This document shows, piece after piece, positions 1-5,567 of a DNA stretch of 8,390 nucleotides. The DNA is from Vulcanimicrobiota bacterium (GTDB lineage Bacteria; Vulcanimicrobiota; Vulcanimicrobiia; Vulcanimicrobiales; Vulcanimicrobiaceae). Every line of letters starts with the position of its first letter. The stretch's first letter is position 1. The position numbers and the translations under genes are program-made. The DNA lies in assembly GCA_019233415.1 (NCBI GenBank), contig JAFAMK010000004.1, positions 1-8,390 on the forward strand, written 5' to 3'. The notes beneath the pieces were generated by a model that had not been told where the DNA came from, searched no databases, and saw nothing but the letters and a program-made list of their open reading frames with translations.

Positions 1-57
1 CAGCAGGTTGATTCGCCAGTACTGCCGGTAGACGTTCAGCATCACCCGCGCGTTCAT
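1..57 (-). CDS. ABC-2 type permease, second subunit (partial, 5' end only)
   Basis: Only the first 19 codons are inside the window; the gene runs off the left edge. It starts MNARVMLNVYRQYW, a short amphipathic lead-in ending RINLL, as expected just before the first membrane helix of an ABC-2 (DUF990-like) permease. Its ATG (57-55) overlaps the stop of the upstream permease by one base in the arrangement TGATG, so translation is probably coupled. Exporters of this class commonly have one NatA-like ATPase followed by two different permeases, and the gene order here matches. The assignment rests mainly on position, because too little sequence is visible to identify the family by itself. Confidence 0.6.
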   Translation of the reverse strand, partial: MNARVMLNVYRQYWRINLL

Positions 58-896
58 CAGCCGCCCTGCACCACGACGCGCTTCGCGCCGGCGCGCCAGA
101 TCATCGTCGCGGCCGAACCGAGGACGACGACCCAGAACAACTGCAGCCCGAGCGCCTGCGCCCACCGTTCGGGCGGGATCACGCCGACGTAGATCAGCAG
201 CGGCGTCGAGAACATCGCCGCGAACGGCAGCACGTAGGCAACGCGCTGCAGGACGAGCGGGAAGATCACCAGTGGGATGATCTCGCCGCCGAACAGGTCG
301 GTGACCCAGGTGACGATCAGTTGCACCGCGTGAATCTCCAGCGTCCAGAACGCGGTGCAGTTCAGGATGAAGTTGATGCAGAATCCGACCAGATAGCCGA
401 GCAGAAAGCTCACGAAGAACGCTGCGAGCACGAGCGGACCCGGCACGTCGATGTGGACGATCAGCAGCGCGAACAGCAGCGACGGCACGATCAGCGCCGC
501 GTGAAAGAGCACCTCGCCCGTCCCGTCGCTGAAGAAATACAGCGGGACGCTGATCGGCTTCATGAAGTCGGTCGCGATGCTGCCGTCGTGGAGCTTGTCG
601 TGGAGCGCCCGCGTCTGGTCGATGTCCATCACGAGCCCCATCAGGAGCGCGACGGTCGAGTACGTGATGATCGCGTGCAGCGGCAGCTCGCTCGGCGCCG
701 CATTGCGCGCGTACAGCGCGGTCCACACCATCCGCAGCAGATACACCCGAACCAGCACCGACGCGACGCTGGTGAACACGTCGAACCGGTACGTCGCCTC
801 GCGCGCCATCGCCGCGCGCGCAAACTGCAGATACGGCTCGATGCGAAACCGCCGCCTCCCGTCACCCTGGGCTTGTCGAAGGGCGGGCGCGGTCAC
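57..896 (-). CDS. ABC-2 type transporter permease (DUF990-like), 279 aa, GTG start
   Basis: This is an integral membrane subunit that would form half of the translocation path of an ABC exporter; the substrate is unknown. About six hydrophobic segments are visible, including VASVLVRVYLLRMVW, YSTVALLMGLVMDI, LIVPSLLFALLIVHI, LAAFFVSFLLGYLVGF, a stretch around GGEIIPLVIFPLVLQ, and the C-terminal LQLFWVVVLGSAATMIW. The EIIPLVIFP...LPF pattern is typical of DUF990-like permeases. I chose GTG at 896-894 because it overlaps the ATPase stop as GTGA, has GGAG seven bases upstream (907-904), and no other ATG, GTG or TTG precedes the first helix. Residues 3-14 (APALRQAQGDGR) are encoded by a dispersed 27 bp repeat (858-884), so the extreme N-terminus is probably an insertion. 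An open frame continues upstream to 1997 but only as a shadow of the ATPase gene. Confidence 0.85.
   Translation of the reverse strand: MTAPALRQAQGDGRRRFRIEPYLQFARAAMAREATYRFDVFTSVASVLVRVYLLRMVWTALYARNAAPSELPLHAIITYSTVALLMGLVMDIDQTRALHDKLHDGSIATDFMKPISVPLYFFSDGTGEVLFHAALIVPSLLFALLIVHIDVPGPLVLAAFFVSFLLGYLVGFCINFILNCTAFWTLEIHAVQLIVTWVTDLFGGEIIPLVIFPLVLQRVAYVLPFAAMFSTPLLIYVGVIPPERWAQALGLQLFWVVVLGSAATMIWRAGAKRVVVQGG
858..884. repeat. Dispersed 27 bp repeat, copy A, inside the permease gene
   Basis: On the plus strand this copy reads CCCGTCACCCTGGGC followed by TTGTCGAAGGGC. It differs at two positions from the copies at 6488-6514 and 8129-8155, which are identical to each other. It lies in frame just after the permease start codon and encodes about LRQAQGDG on the minus strand. 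Repeats with this core (CACCCTGAGC plus GTCGAAGG) are scattered through many GC-rich genomes; their function is not established. Confidence 0.85.
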
Positions 897-1900
897 GAAG
901 GCGCTCCGATCGCGCCGTCGTGGTAACCTTCGAGGTAGATGCGGCGCACGATCGACTCGATGTCCGGCTCGATGATCGCGACGTCGGTGATGCGGTAGCG
1001 CTCGGTCACGCGCCGGATCAGCGCCTCGGCCGTCATCTCGCGCCGGTTGAAGCGCAGCCGGACCGTGTTCGCCTCGCGGCTCTCGACCTCGGTCCCCGGC
1101 ACCGCGACCTCGTCGTACGACTCGGCCAGGTTCACGACCAGCGTGCGGTGCGTGCCGTACTCCTCGCGCAGCCGTTCGAGCGGGCCGTCGTAGATCACGC
1201 GCCCTTCGTCGATCAGGATGATGCGGCGCGAGAGCCGCTCGACGTCGGCGAGGTCGTGCGTCGTCAGGATCACCGTCGTTCCGCGCTCGCGGTTCACCGT
1301 CCCGATGAACTCGCGGATCGCCTCCTTCGCGACGACGTCGAGCCCGATCGTCGGCTCGTCGAGGTAGACGATCTGCGGGTCGTGCAGCATCGCCGCCGCG
1401 AAGTCGCCGCGCATCCGCTCGCCGAGCGAGAGCTGGCGCACCGGCGTGCCGAGGAAGCGTTCGAGGTCGAGCATGTCGCTGAAGCGGCGCATGTTCTCGC
1501 GGTAGCGCGCCGGCGGCACGTCGTAGATCGCGCGCAGCAGCTCGAACGACTCGCGCAGCGGCAGGTCCCAGTACAGCTGCGAGCGCTGCCCGAAGACGAC
1601 GCCGATGTTCGCCGCGTTCGCGATCCGGTTCTCGGACGGAACGATCCCCGCGACGCGCAGCTTCCCGCTCGTCGGGACGAGGATCCCGGTCAGCATCTTG
1701 ATCGTCGTCGACTTGCCGGCGCCGTTCGGGCCGATGTAGCCGACCAGCTCGCCCGGCTGGAGCGTGAAGCTCACGTCGTCGACGGCGACCTTCTCCTCGT
1801 AGGTCCGCGAGAAGAGGGCACCGATCGCGCCGCCGAGCCCCGGCCGGCGTTCCAGCGACCGGAACACCTTGCGCAGCGCCGCCGCCTCGATGATCGCCAT
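893..1900 (-). CDS. ABC transporter ATP-binding protein (NatA-like), 335 aa
   Basis: This is the cytoplasmic ATPase driving the exporter encoded downstream. Reading from ATG 1900, motifs appear in order: Walker A GPNGAGKST at residues 57-65, Q-loop Gln105, signature LSLGERMR at about 158-165, Walker B IVYLDEPT at 177-184, D-loop GLD at 186-188 and switch His215. LSLGxRMR in place of LSGGQ is usual for NatA-like ATPases paired with DUF990-type permeases. The roughly 100 residues after the core (RTLVVNLAE onward) are the C-terminal regulatory tail seen in this group. ATG 1900 has AGGTGAGG directly in front; a longer start at ATG 1921 adds MGKPQVR but has no good ribosome site. The stop overlaps the permease start as GTGA. 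The gene is the first of a three-gene operon whose substrate cannot be inferred. Confidence 0.93.
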   Translation of the reverse strand: MAIIEAAALRKVFRSLERRPGLGGAIGALFSRTYEEKVAVDDVSFTLQPGELVGYIGPNGAGKSTTIKMLTGILVPTSGKLRVAGIVPSENRIANAANIGVVFGQRSQLYWDLPLRESFELLRAIYDVPPARYRENMRRFSDMLDLERFLGTPVRQLSLGERMRGDFAAAMLHDPQIVYLDEPTIGLDVVAKEAIREFIGTVNRERGTTVILTTHDLADVERLSRRIILIDEGRVIYDGPLERLREEYGTHRTLVVNLAESYDEVAVPGTEVESREANTVRLRFNRREMTAEALIRRVTERYRITDVAIIEPDIESIVRRIYLEGYHDGAIGAPS

Positions 1901-2054
1901 CCTCACCTGAGGCTTCCCCATGGAACCGGTACGCGGCCTTTACGCGAGGCGAAGAGGGACGATCTCCGGGCGGGGGGAACTCGCGCAGACACCACAACGT
2001 TGGTGAATCAGATTCGGCGCTTCGCCTGAAGCACCGGGTCGAGTCTGACTAGGC

Positions 2055-2064
2055 AAGGGGGTGA
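2055..2064 (+). promoter_or_regulatory. Strong Shine-Dalgarno for the lysine-rich peptide
   Basis: AAGGGGGTGA matches the ideal AAGGAGGTGA at nine of ten positions. Its end is ten bases from ATG 2075, a little longer than the usual spacing. A match this long is unlikely by chance and supports translation of the tiny reading frame that follows. Confidence 0.6.
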
Positions 2065-2074
2065 GTGAACGATC

Positions 2075-2128
2075 ATGGCAGCGAAGAAGAAGGCCCCGAA
2101 GAAGAAGGGCGGCAAGAAGAAGAAGTAA
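2075..2128 (+). CDS. Very short lysine-rich basic peptide, 17 aa
   Basis: The frame encodes MAAKKKAPKKKGGKKKK and ends in TAA. Ten of 17 residues are lysine, all encoded by AAG. The composition (A, K, P, G) resembles the tails of bacterial histone H1-like or nucleoid-associated proteins, so binding to DNA, RNA or ribosomes is plausible, but no family can be assigned from 17 residues. Support for a real gene is the strong Shine-Dalgarno at 2055-2064 and the intrinsic terminator 57 bases after the stop, which together define a compact one-gene transcript. It diverges from the ABC operon. A competing frame from GTG 2065 is glutamate-rich and runs straight through the terminator, so I prefer the lysine frame. 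The transcript could alternatively act as a small RNA or regulatory leader. Confidence 0.6.
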   Translation: MAAKKKAPKKKGGKKKK

Positions 2129-2184
2129 GCCCTTCCCCTAGAGATAGAGAATCGGAATCTCTCCGTCATCATCCATTCGATAGC

Positions 2185-2214
2185 AGCGCGGCCGGAAACG
2201 GCCGCGCTTTCTTT
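2185..2214 (+). terminator. Intrinsic terminator after the lysine-rich peptide
   Basis: A perfect 9 bp GC stem (GCGCGGCCG at 2186-2194 pairing with CGGCCGCGC at 2199-2207) encloses a GAAA tetraloop. An A-T pair (2185/2208) extends it, and TTTCTTT follows. The T-run on the plus strand shows that it ends transcripts from the lysine-rich gene. It touches the stop codon of the convergent SRPBCC gene (2213-2215) and could also slow transcription coming from that side, although no T-run is present on the minus strand. Confidence 0.92.
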
Positions 2215-2644
2215 ATGCCTGCGGCGGCGCGGCGGCGCGCGCCGCGAGCCGCTCGAGGTTGGCCGGCATCGCGTCCGCGATGCGCTCGGCCGCGCGGAGC
2301 AGCAGCAGCCCGCTGAGCGGGCCGTCGATCGCGATCGTCTGCGCGATCACGGTCCCGCCTGCCACCGGAGCAAGCTCCCAGCCCAGCCGGAGCGTCGCGA
2401 CCGGGCCGAACGTCACGACCAAACCGAGGACGCGCGCCTCCTCGACCACCTCGATCCGTAGCGCCGTCTGCGGCCCGCGCGCGGGCTTCATCGTCACCAC
2501 CGCCCCCGGCGTGAGCGGTCCCTCGAGCGTCATCCAGCTGATGCCAGCGTTCCAGAGCGACCAGCGCCGCCCGTCGAGCAGGACCGCCCAGACCCGGTCC
2601 GGCGGTGCGGCCGAGGTCGCCTCGGCGGTCCGTTCCCAACGCAT
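2213..2644 (-). CDS. SRPBCC-fold (polyketide cyclase/START-like) protein, 143 aa
   Basis: Starting at ATG 2644 the protein begins MRWERTAEATSAAPPDRVWAVLLDGRRWSLWN. This is the usual opening of the SRPBCC superfamily: a first beta strand, then the helix motif A-P-x-x-V-W-x-x-L-x-D-x-x-x-W-x-x-W-N. A central beta sheet follows (GAVVTMKP, TALRIEVVEEARVLGLVVTF, LRLGWELAP, GTVIAQTIAIDGPLSGLL) and a long C-terminal helix at about 116-137 (AAERIADAMPANLERLAARA). Total length equals a single SRPBCC domain. Such proteins bind small hydrophobic ligands; the ligand here cannot be told. GGGG five bases before the ATG is a weak ribosome site and lies within one arm of the inverted repeat at 2650-2698. The open frame continues upstream of ATG 2644 but only as antisense to the plus-strand gene at 2711. 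The gene is probably monocistronic. Confidence 0.75.
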   Translation of the reverse strand: MRWERTAEATSAAPPDRVWAVLLDGRRWSLWNAGISWMTLEGPLTPGAVVTMKPARGPQTALRIEVVEEARVLGLVVTFGPVATLRLGWELAPVAGGTVIAQTIAIDGPLSGLLLLRAAERIADAMPANLERLAARAAAPPQA

Positions 2645-2649
2645 CGGCG

Positions 2650-2698
2650 CCCCGTTCGGGGACCGCGCGGGGCCCGCCTCGCGTCCTCCCGAACGGGG
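2650..2698. repeat. 11 bp inverted repeat between divergent genes
   Basis: CCCCGTTCGGG (2650-2660) is the exact reverse complement of CCCGAACGGGG (2688-2698), with 27 bases between. Each arm is also nearly self-palindromic around TT or AA. The pair occupies most of the 66 bp gap between the SRPBCC gene and the plus-strand gene at 2711. Each arm supplies the G-run nearest to the start codon of one of the two genes. It could be an operator for a dimeric regulator or an RNA hairpin; the sequence does not decide which. Confidence 0.6.
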
Positions 2699-2710
2699 AC
2701 GCTTCACCCG

Positions 2711-3214
2711 ATGGACGACTCCGACCAACCGAACCCGATCGTCGCGATGGCGCAGCGGCTGCGCGCACGGCGCGACCTCGGCGCCGCGATCGACTCCGCG
2801 ACCGCGAACGTCAACCCAACCCGCGGCGAGGACGCCGCCGCCCGCTTCGCCGCCCTCACCGAAGTCCTGGCGACCGGGACGAAGCGGCTGAACTCGATCC
2901 TCGGCCGGCGCACCGGCGTGACGCTCGTGCGCCTCGACGCCCCGCCGCGGCTGCGCCTGCGCTTCCGCGACAAGCGGATCGCGCTCGACCTCGACGAGCC
3001 GCGCCAGCTCGTCCTCGTCACCGGCGCGGGCCTCGACGGCGAGTACCAGTTCGTCGACGCCGACGTCCCGGCGCTCCTGAACCTCTCGCACCTCTCGACC
3101 GACGCCGGCTACCGCGACACCCTAACGGGCTCCCAGCTCCTCAAGACGATCGCCGAAGACGCGGAACTCCCCCGCCCCGCGCACCTGGACGAGCCGGGCC
3201 CACTGCAGTTCTAG
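2711..3214 (+). CDS. Uncharacterised soluble protein, 167 aa
   Basis: I do not recognise a family. The protein has no cysteine, no signal peptide and no membrane segment, so it is probably cytoplasmic. Residues 10-66 look helical and charged (AQRLRARRDLGAAIDSA, then RFAALTEVLATGTKRLNSIL). Residues 67-118 look beta-rich (GVTLVRLD, RLRLRFRDKRIALDL, QLVLVTG, EYQFVDADV), followed by LLNLSHLST and a helix SQLLKTIAEDAEL. Strong third-position GC bias, and the end of the frame running into the nth gene in a defined convergent overlap, support a real gene. ATG 2711 is preceded by GGGGAC (2695-2700) at ten bases. It diverges from the SRPBCC gene and overlaps the 3' end of nth by 74 bases on the opposite strand. 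Function is unknown. Confidence 0.72.
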   Translation: MDDSDQPNPIVAMAQRLRARRDLGAAIDSATANVNPTRGEDAAARFAALTEVLATGTKRLNSILGRRTGVTLVRLDAPPRLRLRFRDKRIALDLDEPRQLVLVTGAGLDGEYQFVDADVPALLNLSHLSTDAGYRDTLTGSQLLKTIAEDAELPRPAHLDEPGPLQF

Positions 3215-3893
3215 CGGCGGCTTTCTCGGAGAGGTAGCGCGCCACAATCGCGCGCGAGGGGCACATCGTTACCGGGCAGGTGCCGCAGAGCGGGGTCGGG
3301 GCCTTGCAGATTTGGCGGCCGTGCAGGATCAGCCAATGGTGCGCGTGCCGCCACTTCTCGCGCGGCACGAGCTTGGTGACGTCGTCCTCGACGCCGCGCG
3401 GGGTCGTCGCGAGCGTCAGCCCGAGCCGGTGCGCGACGCGGAAGACGTGCGTGTCGACCGCGAACGCGGCCTCACCGAAGGCCACCGACATGACGACGTT
3501 CGCGGTCTTGCGGCCGACGCCGGGGAGCGCTTCGAGGGCTTCACGCTCGCCCGGGACGTTGCCGCCGTGCTCTGCGACGATCGCCTGCGCCGCGGCGATC
3601 ACGTTCTTCGCCTTCATCCGGAAGAAGCCGCACGACTTGATGATCGTCTCGACGTCGTGCTGGCGCGCACGCGCGAGCGACTCGGCATCGGGGTATCGCG
3701 CGAACAGGTGCGGCGTGATCATGTTGACGCGCGCGTCGGTGCACTGCGCGCTGAGGATCACCGCGACCAGCAGCTCGAACGGGCTTTCGTATTCGAGCGC
3801 CGTGACGGCGTGCGGATAGGTCCGTTCGAGAATCGCCAGCTCTTCGGCCGCGACCGCGCGCGAGACTTTCCGTTTGGGAAACGGGATCGCCAC
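3141..3893 (-). CDS. nth: Endonuclease III (base-excision DNA glycosylase/AP lyase), 250 aa
   Basis: The enzyme removes oxidised pyrimidines from DNA and nicks at the abasic site. It has the family landmarks: SPFELLVAVILSAQCTD at about 37-53, the helix-hairpin-helix LPGVGRKTANVV with catalytic Lys129, and VDTHVFRV with catalytic Asp147. An iron-sulfur cysteine set (196, 203, 206, 211) is present, but the last spacing is C-X4-C where the usual pattern is C-X6-C-X2-C-X5-C. GTG 3893 is chosen as start, with GAAGG nine bases upstream. At 250 residues it is longer than the roughly 211 of E. coli Nth. The excess is an N-terminal dozen residues and a basic, proline/glycine-rich tail of about 30 residues (KAAARTAVGPARPGARGGG). 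Much of this tail is encoded opposite the end of the plus-strand 167-residue gene. The gene diverges from the molybdopterin oxidoreductase across 41 bp. Confidence 0.95.
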   Translation of the reverse strand: MAIPFPKRKVSRAVAAEELAILERTYPHAVTALEYESPFELLVAVILSAQCTDARVNMITPHLFARYPDAESLARARQHDVETIIKSCGFFRMKAKNVIAAAQAIVAEHGGNVPGEREALEALPGVGRKTANVVMSVAFGEAAFAVDTHVFRVAHRLGLTLATTPRGVEDDVTKLVPREKWRHAHHWLILHGRQICKAPTPLCGTCPVTMCPSRAIVARYLSEKAAARTAVGPARPGARGGGVPRLRRSS

Positions 3894-3934
3894 GAGGCAG
3901 AACCTTCGGGCACGAGCCGCGAATCCTGTCTTCC

Positions 3935-4531
3935 ATGCCGTTCCTCAAGCAGACGGACCCGACGGTCCCGCCCGGGCAGACCGTGACCGAGGGCTTTCCG
4001 GTCCTCCACGTCGGCGACGTTCCCGCGATCGACCCTGCGACATGGCGGCTGCGGGTCTTCGGGCAGGTCGAGCACCCGTTCGAGCTGAGCTACGACGAGC
4101 TGCGCGCGCTCCCGTCGGCCGAGTTCCGCGGCGACATCCACTGCGTGACGCGCTGGACGAAGCGCGACACGACCTGGACCGGCGTTCCGTTCAAGACGAT
4201 CGTCGAGCGCGCGAAGCCGCTGGCGTCGGCGAAATTCGTCGTGCAGCACGCGGGCAACGACTATACGACGAACCTTCCGCTCGACGTGATGCTCGACGAC
4301 GGCGTCCTCGTCGCATACGCGTTCGAAGGAAAACCGGTCGAGCCGATCCACGGCGGCCCGGTGCGCATGCTCGTCCCGAAGAAATACTTCTGGAAGAGCG
4401 CCAAGTGGCTGCACGGCCTCGAGTTCCGCGACACCGACCAGAAGGGCTTCTGGGAAGTGCGCGGTTACAACAACGACGCCGACCCGTGGAAGGAAGAGCG
4501 CTACGCCGATCTGCCGGCCTGGTTCGGCTGA
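3935..4531 (+). CDS. Sulfite oxidase-like molybdopterin oxidoreductase, cytoplasmic, 198 aa
   Basis: This is a single oxidoreductase molybdopterin-binding domain (sulfite oxidase/YedY fold). The sequence shows VPPGQxVTEGFPVLHVGDVP near the start, WRLRVFGQVEHPFELSYDELRALP at 37-60, and DIHCVTRWT with Cys70 as the expected molybdenum-ligating cysteine. WTGVPFKTIV follows, then GGPVRMLVPKKYFWKSAKWLHGLEF at about 140-164 and the C-terminal WEVRGYNNDADPWKEERY. No Tat or Sec signal peptide is present, unlike periplasmic MsrP, and no heme or dimerisation domain is attached, so it matches the short cytosolic 'sulfite oxidase-like oxidoreductase' group whose substrates are unknown. Start ATG 3935 fits the homologous N-terminus but has no clear Shine-Dalgarno. 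It diverges from nth and is convergent with the lipoprotein gene 36 bp beyond its stop. Confidence 0.88.
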   Translation: MPFLKQTDPTVPPGQTVTEGFPVLHVGDVPAIDPATWRLRVFGQVEHPFELSYDELRALPSAEFRGDIHCVTRWTKRDTTWTGVPFKTIVERAKPLASAKFVVQHAGNDYTTNLPLDVMLDDGVLVAYAFEGKPVEPIHGGPVRMLVPKKYFWKSAKWLHGLEFRDTDQKGFWEVRGYNNDADPWKEERYADLPAWFG

Positions 4532-4567
4532 TCGCGGCGCAGCGCGCCTCTTCTTCCTCCGCGCGGG

Positions 4568-5458
4568 CTACTTGCTGTCGAAGACCGCGACCAGCGCGTT
4601 CCCGCCGACGCAGGTGGAGCCGGTCGGCAGCGCGGCACCAGCGCCGCACGCGATGTCGAAGACCGAAACCCCCGGATCACCGCTCGGCAGCGTGAAGGTA
4701 TTGTTGCCGAGGTTCGGCTGCGTCGTGGTCCCCGGTGTGAGCGTGTTGCCGGCGTCGAGCGTATTCGATGCGGTCGCGGTCGAGCCGGTCGCGCCGGTCG
4801 AGGCCACCGCGTACGAGACGTTCGAGGTCGTGCCGAGCGTGGTCGGCGTGATCTGGTTGTAGGTCGCACCGCTGCTGCCGATCACGACCGGGCCGAACGT
4901 CGTCGTTCCCTGCACCGCGAACGTGCTCGTTCCGGGCGCACCGGGCGCCGTCGCCGTGCCGAACGACACCGTTGCCGCTTCGGTCGGCGACGCGTTGTGG
5001 AAGCGGTACTGGTTGCCCGAGCCCGTGTAGACCATGTCCTGATAGATCGCGCAGTTCAGCGCGCCGCCCGTGCTGACGAGCACGATCGAGTAGTTCTGGT
5101 TATTCGCGAACTGCGGCACGGGGCACGACGCAAGCTGTGCGACGCCGGTGGACGGTGCGCCGCCGCCCGCGTTCTGCACGATGACGCTTCCCGCCACGTT
5201 CGGCAGGGTCACGAAGTTCGTCGGGACGCCGTACGCGACGGCGCCGATCAGCGGGCTGCTCGGTGCCGCGCTGCCGTTCGACTGGAAGTAGATGTCGACG
5301 TTGCCGGTGGTCGGCGAGCCTTGCACGAAGCGCACGTTGGCTTGCGCGCCCGGCGTGCCGCCTCCACCGCCGACGATTCCGCTCGATCCGCCGCCGCACG
5401 AGGCGAGCAGAAGCGCAAGCGGAACCGCGACGACCGCGGCGGTACGTGTCATGTTCAT
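4568..5458 (-). CDS. DUF4397-like two-module surface lipoprotein, 296 aa
   Basis: The protein starts with a lipoprotein signal: MNMTR, a hydrophobic core, then lipobox LASC with Cys21 as the predicted lipidated residue. A flexible glycine/serine linker follows (22-40). The mature part is rich in T, S, G, A and N and predicted all-beta. VRFVQGSPTTGNVDIYF at 42-58 matches the opening strand pattern of DUF4397 domains. A second similar opening, YRFHNASPTEAATVSF at 151-166, suggests two tandem modules. Four cysteines besides Cys21 (112, 136, 271, 283) could form two disulfides. ATG 5458 is preceded by AGGA at seven bases (5469-5466). The protein is likely anchored at the cell surface; no enzymatic motif is seen and the role is unknown. 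It lies 109 bp downstream of mutY on the same strand, probably with its own promoter. Confidence 0.8.
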   Translation of the reverse strand: MNMTRTAAVVAVPLALLLASCGGGSSGIVGGGGGTPGAQANVRFVQGSPTTGNVDIYFQSNGSAAPSSPLIGAVAYGVPTNFVTLPNVAGSVIVQNAGGGAPSTGVAQLASCPVPQFANNQNYSIVLVSTGGALNCAIYQDMVYTGSGNQYRFHNASPTEAATVSFGTATAPGAPGTSTFAVQGTTTFGPVVIGSSGATYNQITPTTLGTTSNVSYAVASTGATGSTATASNTLDAGNTLTPGTTTQPNLGNNTFTLPSGDPGVSVFDIACGAGAALPTGSTCVGGNALVAVFDSK

Positions 5459-5567
5459 GTGCTGGTCCTGTGGAAGTGCGAAGCTGGAGGGAACCGGTGC
5501 GATTCCTACCCCGGCACTCGAGCCGTAAACATGCCGTCGATGAGGAACGAGTTAACGTTCGCTGGGC

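Noticed and set aside
897..1997. N-terminal extension of the permease frame back to 1997.
   Set aside because: It is a low-complexity Arg/Ala/Gly-rich shadow of the ATPase gene; the GTG start at 896 explains the gene.
920..2029. Long plus-strand open frame of 369 residues opposite the ABC ATPase.
   Set aside because: It is antisense to a gene with all ABC motifs, has an Arg/Asp/His-rich shadow composition typical of GC-rich DNA, and no recognisable domain.
1995..2032. Palindrome CAACGTTG (1995-2002) and small hairpin GCTTC/GAAGC (2019-2032) upstream of the ABC operon.
   Set aside because: Both are short enough to occur by chance and are not linked to recognisable promoter elements.
2065..2316. 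Glutamate-rich 83-residue plus-strand frame from GTG 2065.
   Set aside because: It overlaps the lysine-rich peptide in another frame, runs through the strong terminator at 2185-2214 and into the antisense of the SRPBCC gene. Its GAA runs are a frame shadow of the AAG runs.
2645..3091. Extension of the SRPBCC frame upstream to 3091.
   Set aside because: The added sequence is antisense to the plus-strand gene at 2711 and the SRPBCC domain begins right at ATG 2644.
4532..4567. GC-rich gap between the convergent oxidoreductase and lipoprotein genes as a bidirectional terminator.
   Set aside because: Only about five GC pairs can form around a pyrimidine loop and there is no T-run; support is too weak.
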